Positions 32,774-41,779 of a stretch of 64,000 nt of DNA are shown here, piece after piece; position 1 is the stretch's first letter, and each line of letters opens with the position of its first letter. The DNA is from Candidatus Paceibacterota bacterium (GTDB taxonomy: Bacteria > Verrucomicrobiota > Verrucomicrobiia > Limisphaerales > UBA8199), in NCBI GenBank assembly GCA_035452965.1, contig DAOTCE010000004.1, positions 1 to 64,000 of the forward strand, read 5' to 3'. The position numbers were made by a program, and so were the translations under genes. Under the pieces are notes generated by a model. The model worked only from the letters and a program-made list of their open reading frames with translations. It was not told the origin of the DNA and made no database searches.

Positions 32774-33147
32774 AATGTCAACGTGCCGAAAACTCGGTGC
32801 ATTCGACGGTTAAACCTGCCCACTGGCAAGCACAGATATGTTCCGCGTGGGCATCTTGGATACGCGACAGGCGCCTTCCGGACGAACCGGGCTGAACACC
32901 GCGTAGCGGCGGCTGACTGGTCCCGAACGGCCTTGCTCCATTCCAGTCGCCTGACAATCAAGCGTTGCTGGCGCAACTTGACCGGCCGTTCCGCTCCGCC
33001 ACCTCGTCACATGAAGCCGCACTGCTCCCATCGAGTAATCGCTGCTTGATGTCCGGTTAACAGCAGCGGTTAAGCATGTTTTCGCTTCTCATGGCAATTG
33101 GTTCAGGTAGAACAGCCGGGGCACCGGAAGATCGGATAGAGAACACT
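32774..33147. other. 374-bp divergent intergenic region
   Basis: It lies between the epimerase-like gene (minus) and the glycosidase-like gene (plus) and must contain both promoters. Open frames of 60-70 codons on the minus strand lack family resemblance. I see no clear repeat, operator or RNA in it. Confidence 0.5.
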
Positions 33148-35718
33148 ATGAGTAAATCGCTTAGTTCTGCGCTCGCGTTTGCGGGAGGCCTATGGCTTAT
33201 CAACGTTTGCGGAGGGGCACCAACTCAGGTCGAGAGGCAGTTCGCCAACCCGCCGCGTCTTGACAAGGCCGTTCTGGCGGGGCCGAAGGTGATTGCCATT
33301 AGACGGGACGCCTCGGAGTTGGAGTCGCTGGCCGCGAATGAAGTCAGGCGCTATGCCTATCTGCGCACCGGGAAGTTGCTGCCGGTGCAGAGAGGGGTGA
33401 GCACCGGTGACCGTATTGTGGTGTCACGACGCGAGGCGAAGTTCTGTGGTGAACTCGGGAATGGGCTGGGGCCGCAGCAGTTCTCGCTGAGGTGCGAAAT
33501 GGCGGGCGGCAGCAGGGTCTGGTGGATTGTGGGCGGCGATGAGGCTGGCGCATTGTATGGCGCGTACCGGTTTGCCGAGAAGCTGGGCATCCGGTTCGCG
33601 CTGGATGAAGACGTTGTGCCGGATGAGCTATTGACGGGCGCCTGGCCTGAGCCGAACGAGACCGGCAAGCCCCGGTTCGCGTTGCGGGGGCTCCAGCCGT
33701 TTCATGATTTCTCGGTTGGGCCGGACTGGTGGAATCTGCAGGACTACCAGAGCGTCTTGTCGCAAATGGCGAAGCTAAGGCTGAATTTCATTGGCCTGCA
33801 TACCTACCCGAGTTGGAACCCGGCTGCCGGGCCGGAGGCCAACGTCTGGATCGGGCTGCCCGAAGATGTGGACGCGCAGGGCAACGTCCGGTTTGGGTAT
33901 GAAGCGGGCGTGGTCACCACACGAAGGGGATGGGCGGTGAGTCCATTTCCAACCAGCCGCTACGCCTCCGGCGCCGGCCTGTTGTTTGAAGGCGACGACT
34001 ATGGCCCGGACTTCATGCTCGACTGCCTGGAGTGGCCCAGGACCGGCGAGGCCGCTGTGGCGATGTTCAACCGCTACGGAGATTTTCAGCAAAAAGCCTT
34101 CCATCATGCGCGGCGTCTTGCCATCAAGACTTGCGTCGGCACGGAGCTTCCTCTGGGCATCCCGAAAGCGCTGGCGGCACGGCTGGAGGGCAGGGGCCTG
34201 AAACCAGATGATCCGGCCGTCATTCGCCGCCTCTACGAGGGCACCTTTCTTCGGCTCATGCGCAAATCGCCGGTGGATTATTACTGGCTCTGGGCGGCGG
34301 AGATTTGGCTGGGGCAGGACCCCGGCTCCAGCGGTTGGGAGATTACCTCCGGGGCCAATGTCGAGCGCGAGCTGGGCCTGGTTGAGGCAGCGGCCAAGGA
34401 GGTTCAGGCGCCGTTTGGCTTCGCCACCTGCGGCTGGCGCCTGGGCACTCGCGATGACGCGCTCTGGATGGACAAACGTGCCCCGAAGAGTTGGGCGGCC
34501 TCGTCCATCAACACCAGCCTGGGACGCGACCCGGTGGAGCAGGCGTATGGCGCCATGCCGAACCGTCCCAAGTGGGTCATCGGCTGGGCCGAGGACGATG
34601 ACACAGCCGGGGCGCATTGCTGCACCTGCTGGGACCTGCAGCTCTGGGCGGAGCGGATGTTCGCCAACTCTTCCGATGCCTTCCGCTACGGATGTGAAGG
34701 CATGATGGCGATCCACTGGCGCACGGCGGCCATATCGCCGAACATCACGGCGCTGGCGCAAGCCGGCTGGGACTTTGACATTACGGGCGGGACCCATGCG
34801 AACGCCGCCGCTGCCGGAGACCGGACGTCTGGGATGCGTGCTTTTTGGATCGATTGGGGGCGGGGCATGTTTGGCGGCGATGCCGGCGCCGAGGCAGGCT
34901 TGGCTTTACAGAAGCTCGATGGCGGCCATCTGGGGATTAACGCGCTGATTCGGGGCGGCGCCAGCACCACAGATGCCCAAATCTCGGAGTTCTTCGGACC
35001 GCTGCGCGAGTTGGAGGCGCTGCGGCCCCGCATCAGCGGCGCCGGCTATCTTGAACGGTTTGACTATTGGCTCAATTTCATCCGGGCCTCCCAACTGCGG
35101 GTGCGAACCTGGGTTTTGGCCGATCGCCTGGCGGCGAAATTGAAGGAAGTCAATGCGATGCAGGAGGCTGGCAGGAAGTTGAGCTGCGTCCGAAGCGAAG
35201 TCCTTCCCCTTCGGTTGGACGTTGCGCGAAGTTATGAGGACATGATCGCCGCCTTCGTGAACTGCGCCAAGTCACCTGGCGAGATCGGGACCATTGCCAG
35301 CATTGAGAGCGGTTGTCGCGCGCGGGTTGTGTCCGCACATGACGGGGCCATTGCGCAACTTCTCGGGGAGGCCTTGCCGGCGGAAGCTGCCATCAGCACG
35401 GCCTATCGGGGCAGTCCGCGGATTTTCGTCTCCGCCAGGCGCACCCTGATGAATGCCAGAGAACCGCATGAAATCCGTGCCTTTGTCCTGTCGGGTGCGA
35501 AGTGCGCCGGGCTCAAGCTGCACTGGCGTTCCCTGGGCGAGGGCCGATTCAAGAAGCTGGCGGCCACCCATCGCGCCCGGCAGGCTTACCGCGTTGGGCT
35601 TCCTGCTCAAGCTCGGGGTGCGGTTGAGTATTACCTGGAAGCGGCGTTGGAGGATGGCCAGAAGGCCCTGTGGCCGGCCACGGCTCCTGCAATCAATCAA
35701 ACAGCAATCGTATGGTGA
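33148..35718 (+). CDS. Large exported protein, glycosidase-like (alpha-glucuronidase-type N-domain)
   Basis: 856 residues. The start at 33148 (MSKSLSSALAFAGGLWLINV) gives a signal-like N-terminus; an upstream ATG at 33076 would add 24 residues. The N-terminal domain (about 30-150; LAANEVRRYAYLRTG...LYGAYRFAEKLGIRFALDEDV) resembles the alpha-glucuronidase/GH20-type N-domain that precedes a catalytic barrel. The central part is rich in Trp/Asp/Glu (YYWLWAAEIWLGQD, GWAEDDDTAGAHCCTCWD), consistent with a TIM-barrel hydrolase. I cannot assign a CAZy family. The gene overlaps a truncated acetyltransferase frame downstream by 7 bp. Confidence 0.6.
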   Translation: MSKSLSSALAFAGGLWLINVCGGAPTQVERQFANPPRLDKAVLAGPKVIAIRRDASELESLAANEVRRYAYLRTGKLLPVQRGVSTGDRIVVSRREAKFCGELGNGLGPQQFSLRCEMAGGSRVWWIVGGDEAGALYGAYRFAEKLGIRFALDEDVVPDELLTGAWPEPNETGKPRFALRGLQPFHDFSVGPDWWNLQDYQSVLSQMAKLRLNFIGLHTYPSWNPAAGPEANVWIGLPEDVDAQGNVRFGYEAGVVTTRRGWAVSPFPTSRYASGAGLLFEGDDYGPDFMLDCLEWPRTGEAAVAMFNRYGDFQQKAFHHARRLAIKTCVGTELPLGIPKALAARLEGRGLKPDDPAVIRRLYEGTFLRLMRKSPVDYYWLWAAEIWLGQDPGSSGWEITSGANVERELGLVEAAAKEVQAPFGFATCGWRLGTRDDALWMDKRAPKSWAASSINTSLGRDPVEQAYGAMPNRPKWVIGWAEDDDTAGAHCCTCWDLQLWAERMFANSSDAFRYGCEGMMAIHWRTAAISPNITALAQAGWDFDITGGTHANAAAAGDRTSGMRAFWIDWGRGMFGGDAGAEAGLALQKLDGGHLGINALIRGGASTTDAQISEFFGPLRELEALRPRISGAGYLERFDYWLNFIRASQLRVRTWVLADRLAAKLKEVNAMQEAGRKLSCVRSEVLPLRLDVARSYEDMIAAFVNCAKSPGEIGTIASIESGCRARVVSAHDGAIAQLLGEALPAEAAISTAYRGSPRIFVSARRTLMNAREPHEIRAFVLSGAKCAGLKLHWRSLGEGRFKKLAATHRARQAYRVGLPAQARGAVEYYLEAALEDGQKALWPATAPAINQTAIVW

Positions 35719-35867
35719 GGCAACAGCCGACACTGCAAACCGAACGCCTAATCCTGCGGCCTCTGACGCCGCAGGACGCGCTCGCGCTGTCGCGCCTGGC
35801 CGAAAGGCAAGGTCCATTGACGCTCCGGGGCACTACTCTGCGGGGATGCCATTTCCCGCGTGGTTAA
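35712..35867 (+). pseudogene. Truncated GNAT acetyltransferase (5' fragment)
   Basis: 51 codons, ATG overlapping the end of the glycosidase-like gene. Codons 7-29 give PTLQTERLILRPLTPQDAL and SRLA, the classical start of RimJ/RimL-type N-acetyltransferases. After about base 35810 the resemblance is lost and the frame soon stops, whereas full proteins need about 170 residues with the acetyl-CoA loop. The missing 3' part is replaced by 600 bp of non-coding, repeat-containing DNA. The 4-codon-type coupling with the upstream gene suggests the intact gene was once in the same operon. A deletion or insertion at about 35810 is the likely cause. Confidence 0.7.
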
Positions 35868-36490
35868 GCCAGGTCTTTTCGGAACTTACGGTCCCGTGGG
35901 TAGCCGCGTTGGTATGGTGGGTTCGCCAAAGCGCGGAAGTGGCCAATTCCAGCCAATTCTCCGTAAGTCTTTGTAACTGCGGCACTTGCCTGGATTTGGG
36001 TTCCCGGGCAGTGCTTTTGGGCGGCTTCTTGTCGGAAGTTCTTTGACGACAGTGGTTTACACCGAATCGTCTGGGGATGTCAAGGCTGTATCTACGGTGT
36101 GGATGTGGGGAGGATACGGTGGGGATACGGTGAGGGTCCCTTGTGCGGCGTAACTCCTGAGTCTGGCAGGGCGCGTTCGCCGAAAGCGCCACCGTTTGAC
36201 CGCCTCGGCGAGGCGGCCCTACCCAACACCTGGTGGACCGGAATTGCACACTCTCCTGTTCCATTTTGGTACGCTTCACGCAGTGGGCGCACGGGCTTTC
36301 ACCGACCGCATCACAGGCGCGGACTCGGAACCGGCTGAGCTTGGGCAAGGCAGGGCAGCCGGGAAAGGCTGTGGCGCCGACTCTCGAGAGTGAACGGCAA
36401 CCGTTGCGCTTTCTGAGCTTAGCTGAGGGGAGCGTCAAATCTGAGTTTTCGCCTCAATGGGGCACGGCACTTGCAGCAAACCGGGGCCAA
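35868..36490. other. 623-bp non-coding region with 11-bp repeat array
   Basis: Between the acetyltransferase fragment and the rhamnulokinase-like gene. It contains repeat array A (36089-36132) and a short self-complementary CGCCTCGGCGAGGCG near 36200. No complete gene is visible, and the rest may be decayed sequence from the event that truncated the acetyltransferase. Confidence 0.6.
36089..36132 (-). repeat. 11-bp tandem repeat array, copy A (inverted)
   Basis: Four 11-bp units on the plus strand: TATCTACGGTG, TGGATGTGGGG, AGGATACGGTG and GGGATACGGTG. On the minus strand the unit reads CACCGTATCCN. The same 4-unit architecture occurs at 47087-47130 and 63806-63849 in the other orientation, always with a diverged end unit (CACCGTAGATA here, CACTGTAGGTT or CACCGTAGGTT there). 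A CACAAGG-A-CC sequence precedes the array, as in copy C. Confidence 0.85.
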
Positions 36491-37951
36491 ATGAGCAAGT
36501 ATTATGTCGCCTGCGACCTAAGTCCGGACTGTGGTCGCGTGATGATGGGAACTCTCGACAAGGACGCGCTCGTGGTCAGCGAGGTGCGCCGCTTCCCTAA
36601 TACCCCGGTCCGGGACAAAGACTCGCTCCAATGGGACATCCCCCGGCTGTATCAGGAGACGCTCGACGGCTTGCGGTCTGTTGGCGCCTATGAGGAGGCC
36701 GTGGACAGCATCAGTTGCGATTCCTGGGCTGGCGATTACCTGCTCTTCGAGGCCGACGGTTCGCTGATCACACCCGCGTATCATTACGGCGATCCCCGTA
36801 CCCAGGAAGGGATACAGAAGGGCTTGTCGCTGGTTCCAAAGGAATCCCTGTATCAGGAGACTGGGGTCCAGCCGATGCTCGCGAATACCTTCTTCCAACT
36901 GGCGGCGGAGAAGCCGCGGCGTCTTGGCCGGGCGGGACACCTCCTGCCGATTGCCGACGCTTTCAATTATCTGCTCTCCGGCATTCCGCGCTTCGAAGTA
37001 TCCCTGGCGGGCGCCACGCAGCTCTTTAATCCTGTGACCAATAGCTGGTCTCCCCGGCTGCTGAGCGCGGCGCAGTTGCCGTCCAAGTTATTTCCGCCGC
37101 TCGTTTCCGCGGGCAAAGAGCTGGGGCCGCTGCGGCCGGAGATTGTGAAGTCCACGGCCCTGGATGACGCTTTGGTTGTGACGACCTGCTCGCACGAGAC
37201 GGCCGCGGCGCTGGCAGGCTTGCCCATAGTGCCTGGGGAGAGCTGGGCCTATCTGCGTGTGGGTTCCTGGGCCACAATGGGGACGGAGGTTGCCCGGCCA
37301 ATCATCACTGAAAAGAGCAGCAGTCTGGGTTTCAGCAACGAGCCCGGCTACGGCGGATCGGTGCGTTTCTCCAAGCAGACGGTTGGGCTGAGGATTCTTG
37401 AGGAGTGCCGCCGGTTCTGGAAGGACCAGGACCGTGAAATTGATGACACGTTGCTCACACACCTGGCGGGTTCCGCGCCTCCCTTCGAATCGTTGATCAA
37501 CCCGGAAGATCCCCGGTTTCTGTCGTCGGGCGATATGCCGCTCAAGATTCAGGCGTTCTGCCGGGAAACCAAGCAGCCCGTGCCCCGCAAGCCCGGCCCG
37601 ATCATTCGCTGCATCCTGGAGAGCGTGGCCCTGTCGTATCGCAAGGCGCTGCAGGAAATGGAAGAGGTAACCGGGCGGCAGGTCGCGCGGATTTACCTTC
37701 TGAGCAGCTCCGCCAATCCCCTGCTGAACCATTTCATCGCCAATGCCGTGCGCCGTCCCCTGGTGATGGCACCCCCGGACACGGCGGCGGTCGGCAATAT
37801 CATTGTGCAGGCATTGACCCTTGGTCATGTCGAGTCGCTTGAGCAGGCGCGCGAGATCGTGCGCAAATCCATCAAGACGGAAGTGTTGCTCCCCTACGCG
37901 AACACTTGGGATACCGCCTTCACCCGGCTTGTGAACCTCCGCGCGGCCTGA
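36491..37951 (+). CDS. rhaB: Rhamnulokinase-like FGGY carbohydrate kinase
   Basis: 486 residues, cytoplasmic sugar kinase phosphorylating L-rhamnulose or a related ketose. N-domain: YYVACDLSPDCGRVMMG (phosphate-binding), ISCDSWAGDYLLFEADGSL with the catalytic-type Asp, YHYGDPRT, and EVSLAGATQLFNPVTNSW. C-domain: TTCSHETAAALAGLP, WAYLRVGSWATMGTEV and IYLLSSSANPLLNHFIANAV, in the usual rhamnulokinase order. The start at 36491 is chosen because the frame is open far upstream but the protein family begins here. The first motif reads DLSPDCGR instead of the usual D-x-G-x-S-x-GR, a small deviation. It stands alone, without rhaA/rhaD, so the substrate is inferred. Confidence 0.8.
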   Translation: MSKYYVACDLSPDCGRVMMGTLDKDALVVSEVRRFPNTPVRDKDSLQWDIPRLYQETLDGLRSVGAYEEAVDSISCDSWAGDYLLFEADGSLITPAYHYGDPRTQEGIQKGLSLVPKESLYQETGVQPMLANTFFQLAAEKPRRLGRAGHLLPIADAFNYLLSGIPRFEVSLAGATQLFNPVTNSWSPRLLSAAQLPSKLFPPLVSAGKELGPLRPEIVKSTALDDALVVTTCSHETAAALAGLPIVPGESWAYLRVGSWATMGTEVARPIITEKSSSLGFSNEPGYGGSVRFSKQTVGLRILEECRRFWKDQDREIDDTLLTHLAGSAPPFESLINPEDPRFLSSGDMPLKIQAFCRETKQPVPRKPGPIIRCILESVALSYRKALQEMEEVTGRQVARIYLLSSSANPLLNHFIANAVRRPLVMAPPDTAAVGNIIVQALTLGHVESLEQAREIVRKSIKTEVLLPYANTWDTAFTRLVNLRAA

Positions 37952-38009
37952 GCGGCTATCCGCAGACACTCGCGCTGGCTCACGCGTCCGGCCTACCGGC
38001 CCGATGAGC

Positions 38010-38834
38010 TCACCGGAACCGGAATTCTGCCACCACCGGCAAGTGGTCTGACGCCTGGGATTCGGGCACCCAGGCTCGGACCGGCTCGACGACTCCGCCC
38101 TTCCTGAGCCAGATGTAATCAATCCGCTTGCGCGGCTGCACGGCGGGGATGGTTGGCCCGTCGCCCGTGCCGGCCTGCGGCCAGGTATCAACAAAGGCCT
38201 GGGCGATCCTCTCGTGTGTGCGGCTGCCGGGCGTGTCGTTGAAGTCGCCGCAGAGGATCATCGGTTTCTTGCCGTAAGCAGGAATGATCTCCAGAAGCTC
38301 CGCCACGTTCATGAGTCGCTCGGTGTCGTCCGGGCGGAAGTCAATGTGCGTGTTCATAAACACCAGCTCGCGCCCGTGGACTTCCAGCACCACCTGCAGG
38401 AGTCCGCGCTGCTCGCCTTGGCGGAGCATCTTATAGTGTTGGTTGGTCCAGCGCTTGACGGGGAAGCGTGTCAGGATCGCGTTGCCGTATTCCCCGCCCT
38501 GGAAGTGGAAGTTGTTGCTGAACACGCAGGTCATGCCTGTTAGCACCGCCAGCTCGGCCGGGCAGTCGCGCCGCGCGGTCCGCTCCACGCCCTTGTCCAC
38601 TTCCTGCAGCGCGACAATATCCGCGCGCTCGCGTTTGATCAGCTCGGCGATGCGCTGGAAGTCCAACTTGCCGTCAACCCCTTCTCCATGATGGATGTTG
38701 TAAGTCATCACCCGGAAGGTCTGCGCGGTCGCCGGCTTGGGTGCGCTCTGGCACGCGGTCAGGCCCGCCGACAACAAGCTCGCGAGAACGAATCGAGCAA
38801 GGGCGGCGCGTGATGGAATCGGAATTGTATTCAT
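38010..38834 (-). CDS. Endonuclease/exonuclease/phosphatase-family lipoprotein
   Basis: 274 residues, with a lipoprotein-type signal (FVLASLLSAGLTAC, lipobox ending in Cys28). The EEP fold follows with FRVMTYNIHHGEGVD, DIVALQEVD (metal Glu), NTHIDFRPD, LCGDFNDTPGS and ASDHLPVVAEF, so catalytic Asn/Glu/His/Asp are all present. Secreted members cleave phosphodiesters or phosphates in lipids, DNA or inositol-phosphate-like compounds; which applies is not evident. It is followed on the same strand by nothing within 58 bp of the convergent rhamnulokinase, and lies 59 bp downstream of the oxidoreductase gene, probably in one transcript with it. Confidence 0.87.
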   Translation of the reverse strand: MNTIPIPSRAALARFVLASLLSAGLTACQSAPKPATAQTFRVMTYNIHHGEGVDGKLDFQRIAELIKRERADIVALQEVDKGVERTARRDCPAELAVLTGMTCVFSNNFHFQGGEYGNAILTRFPVKRWTNQHYKMLRQGEQRGLLQVVLEVHGRELVFMNTHIDFRPDDTERLMNVAELLEIIPAYGKKPMILCGDFNDTPGSRTHERIAQAFVDTWPQAGTGDGPTIPAVQPRKRIDYIWLRKGGVVEPVRAWVPESQASDHLPVVAEFRFR

Positions 38835-38893
38835 GGATAATAAGTTTCCCGTTTGGCGAGGTTCAGCAGGGCGCCGCTAAGGCAAACAGGAGC

Positions 38894-40222
38894 CTATCCA
38901 TTGAGGGTCCAGCCAGGCCGGTAGGTGCGTGCCAGCAGTTCGTTGGCTTCCGGACAGTCGGTGACGCGCCCGGTGGCACCGTCGTAGTTGATCTTCCGGC
39001 CAACGCGATACGCTACCAGGCCGAGCATCATCATTTCGATCATTCTCCCGGCGTAGTCGAAGTCGCAGGCGGTTTTCAGGTCGCCTTTGCAGGCGTTGAT
39101 CCACTGCCTCTGGAAATTGCCCAGCGGCGGCAGCAAGGCGGACTTGGGCCGAGGCTTGTAGTAGGTCAGGTCGGCCTGGTTGCCCAGCGGAAACAGCGCG
39201 CGCGATTTGAAATCAGCCACGAGGCAGCCCTTGCTCCCTTCGAAGAGCGCGCCGTGGTCAATCTTCTTCAGGTCGAGATAGGGCACGGGCGACTCGGGCA
39301 TTGCGCCGCCCTGGTACCAAGATACCCGGATGGCCTGGCGCCAGTGATTGGAGGGAATCTCGAAATGCATCTCCAACTTGACGGGCGTGACTTCAGGGTT
39401 GAAGGGGTCGCCCTTGCCCTCGGCTGAAACCGGCAGACCGGCGTCAATCGCGTTCCAGGCGATGTCCATGGTGTGGCTGCCCATGTCCCCGACCTGACCG
39501 CTGCCGAAGTCCCAGAACATGTTCCATTGGAGGCAATTCATGCCCGAGCTGCCGGAGAAGTATTCGGGATTCCAGGGGTGCGCGGGCGAAGGCCCCAGCC
39601 ACAAGTCCCAGTGGAAGTCTTTGGGCGGATCCCCGGCGGCGGGGAGGTAGCCCGGCTTGGGAAGCTGCCGGTCGCCCCACGCGCTGACTTCCTGCAACTC
39701 GCCAATCGCCTTGTCCAGGACGAGTTCTCTAACGCGGTTGAAGTTCTCGTACTCGTGGCGCTGGGTGCCGACTTGGGTTGCCAGCTTGTCCTTCTTCTTG
39801 AGGTAGGTAGCGCGGACCACGCGGGCTTCCTCGACGCAGTTGGCCAGGGGTTTCTCACAATAGATGTGTTGGCCGCGGTTCATCGCCCAGTTGGCGACGA
39901 AGGCGTGGGTGTGATCGGCGGTGCAGCAAACGACCGCTTCAACGTCCTTCTGGTCTAGGCACTTGCGCCAATCCACATACTGTTTGGCCTTGGGGAACTT
40001 CGGGGCGGCGAAGGCAAGGTGCTTTTCGTTCACGTCACACAAGGCGACGACATTTTCTTTCGCAATGCCGTCGAAGTGGGCTTCGCCGCGGCCCCAGGTG
40101 CCGAGGAGGGCGAGGTTGAGCTTGTTGCCGGGTGCGTCCGCTCCGAAAAGGCGGGTGCGGGGAAGAATGAGGCCGGCGGCTCCAGTGAAGGCGACAGATT
40201 TGAGAAAGGCGCGTCGTTTCAT
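38894..40222 (-). CDS. Tat-exported Gfo/Idh/MocA-family oxidoreductase
   Basis: 442 residues starting MKRRAFLKSVAFTGAAGLIL, a Tat signal; upstream in-frame codons to 40291 look non-coding. The Rossmann part shows LNLALLGTWGRGEAHF (degenerate GxGxxG), VVALCDVNEKHL, VEAVVCCTADHTHAFVANWA and HIYCEKPLANCVEEARV, all typical of the family. The C-terminal domain (about 180-440) includes QVGDMGSHTMDIAWNAIDA. Secreted members act on sugars or glycosides using tightly bound NAD(P). This form, with Gln-Arg-His (QVGTQRHEY) after the first domain, is common in Verrucomicrobiota and Planctomycetota. It probably works on a polysaccharide-derived sugar with the nearby hydrolases. Confidence 0.88.
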   Translation of the reverse strand: MKRRAFLKSVAFTGAAGLILPRTRLFGADAPGNKLNLALLGTWGRGEAHFDGIAKENVVALCDVNEKHLAFAAPKFPKAKQYVDWRKCLDQKDVEAVVCCTADHTHAFVANWAMNRGQHIYCEKPLANCVEEARVVRATYLKKKDKLATQVGTQRHEYENFNRVRELVLDKAIGELQEVSAWGDRQLPKPGYLPAAGDPPKDFHWDLWLGPSPAHPWNPEYFSGSSGMNCLQWNMFWDFGSGQVGDMGSHTMDIAWNAIDAGLPVSAEGKGDPFNPEVTPVKLEMHFEIPSNHWRQAIRVSWYQGGAMPESPVPYLDLKKIDHGALFEGSKGCLVADFKSRALFPLGNQADLTYYKPRPKSALLPPLGNFQRQWINACKGDLKTACDFDYAGRMIEMMMLGLVAYRVGRKINYDGATGRVTDCPEANELLARTYRPGWTLNG

Positions 40223-40297
40223 GAGACGAGTTTGGCCACGGCGGGACATGCCGTCAAGCAGCGGTCGGGGTTGCCGCGGAGATGGAGCCACCCACCC

Positions 40298-41779
40298 CTA
40301 TTGAAGCTTAAAGGGTAATTGGGTTATTAAGGAGTATAACCGCGCCAGCGTTGACCCGGTCTCCTGGCTTCGCACGTCGGCCCCAAATTGGAACGTCGCC
40401 GTCGCATGGAAGTTCTTGATCATCATGCAGTAAGTGCTGTTGGCCATGATGCCGAGCAATTCGCCGGTGCGACTGAACACAAGGTCACCGCGCGACGGGT
40501 TGAACTTGCCAAACAGCCCCTTGAGGGAATTACGGTCCATCTTGACATAGAGTGGCGTGGTCAGATCTATCTGGAATGTGCATTCCCCGTAGTAGCCTTC
40601 CTGTGCTCCAACCAGCACCGCATCCTGGAACTTGTAGGGGTCGGACGAGATACGATAAACCTTGCCGCCGAGTTCATGGACCTCCGCCCGGGTGACCGGC
40701 ATGAACACCACCCGTGGGTCCAGTTGGCAGAATGACAATGCCCTGATGGGAATAATCGCCGCGTTGCGCTCCAGTGTCCCTGTCAGCCCCGCCCACTCCG
40801 TGCCCGGGTAGCTGAAGCTCAGGGGCGTGTCCTGCACATGACAAAGGGCAACCGTATTCGTCCCGTCCGTGACCAGCACAGTCTGGGTGATCGCCCGCTT
40901 GTTCGACTCCAAGCCCAGGAAGCCGGCGCGGACACCCGACACGCTCGCTTGCACGCGGTTGGTGGCAAACTCGCTAAAGATCGTATTGGGAGCCAGCGGA
41001 CGGTTCAGTTGGATTTCCTGGGCTAATTGCTCTGACTTGCTGGCAAGCGTTTTGACCCCCTCGGCCAATTTGGCTTTCTCCGCGCGCTCAACTTTCACCT
41101 CTTCTTGCATGCGGGTGACTTGTTCAGTGACCAGCCGCTTCTCGGCCTCGACCACCTGGAGCTGACCAGCGAGGCGCTGCTTTTCGTTCAGGACCAACTG
41201 GTTGCTCTGGGCCAGTTGCCCGAGTTGCCGCTGCAAGGCCGCCGCTTGTTCCGCTTGCTTGCGAAGCTCCGCCTGCATCGCTGCGAGCTTCTCTCTGGAA
41301 ATCAGCGTTTCAGCCGAACTGGTCAAAAGCTGCTGGTTCAGAGATTGGATGTTGGTCTGAGCGGCAACATACTGCCGCAGCAGATTGGTCTGTTGCTGCG
41401 CAAGCTGCGCGGTTTGCTGGTCCTTTTGTTGCAGTTCCCGCTGGAACGCCTGCACTTGTTGATCTTTCTTTTGTAGCTCCTCGCGGAAGGTCTGCACCTG
41501 CGTCTCGCGCTCGCGCAACTGCGCCTGCTGCCGGGCTGCCGCCTGGCGCGTCTGCGTCAGTTCTCCCAGCAATGCGTCGCGCCCTTTGCGTTCCTCCTCC
41601 AGCGCCAGCCGCATTACAGCGGCCAGGTCCTGCCGGTCGTCCACTCTGTTGGTGGCGATGGTCGTCTGGACCTGCCGCGGAACCCCCTCGCGGGTGGTCT
41701 TGCTGATATCAACTGCGGAGAATGCCAGCAGGCTCACCAGCAGGAAGTCGCAGATAACGATTAGAATCGAGCGGTTCAT
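40298..41779 (-). CDS. Single-TM coiled-coil protein with MotB/ExbD-like N-terminus (motor-like pair, subunit B)
   Basis: 493 residues. The N-terminal TM helix NRSILIVICDFLLVSLLAFS has an aspartate (Asp11) near its start, as in MotB (ADFMTAMMAFF), ExbD and TolR. A long coiled coil, rich in Gln/Glu/Lys (about 70-260), follows. The C-terminal domain (about 265-493) has beta-rich sequence such as TVALCHVQDTPLSFSYP and RGDLVFSRTGELLGIMAN, reminiscent of a trypsin-like fold without an evident catalytic triad. The ATG overlaps the stop of the preceding multi-TM gene by 4 bp. I infer an ion-channel-driven stator/linker pair; no experimental homologue is known to me. Confidence 0.55.
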   Translation of the reverse strand: MNRSILIVICDFLLVSLLAFSAVDISKTTREGVPRQVQTTIATNRVDDRQDLAAVMRLALEEERKGRDALLGELTQTRQAAARQQAQLRERETQVQTFREELQKKDQQVQAFQRELQQKDQQTAQLAQQQTNLLRQYVAAQTNIQSLNQQLLTSSAETLISREKLAAMQAELRKQAEQAAALQRQLGQLAQSNQLVLNEKQRLAGQLQVVEAEKRLVTEQVTRMQEEVKVERAEKAKLAEGVKTLASKSEQLAQEIQLNRPLAPNTIFSEFATNRVQASVSGVRAGFLGLESNKRAITQTVLVTDGTNTVALCHVQDTPLSFSYPGTEWAGLTGTLERNAAIIPIRALSFCQLDPRVVFMPVTRAEVHELGGKVYRISSDPYKFQDAVLVGAQEGYYGECTFQIDLTTPLYVKMDRNSLKGLFGKFNPSRGDLVFSRTGELLGIMANSTYCMMIKNFHATATFQFGADVRSQETGSTLARLYSLITQLPFKLQ

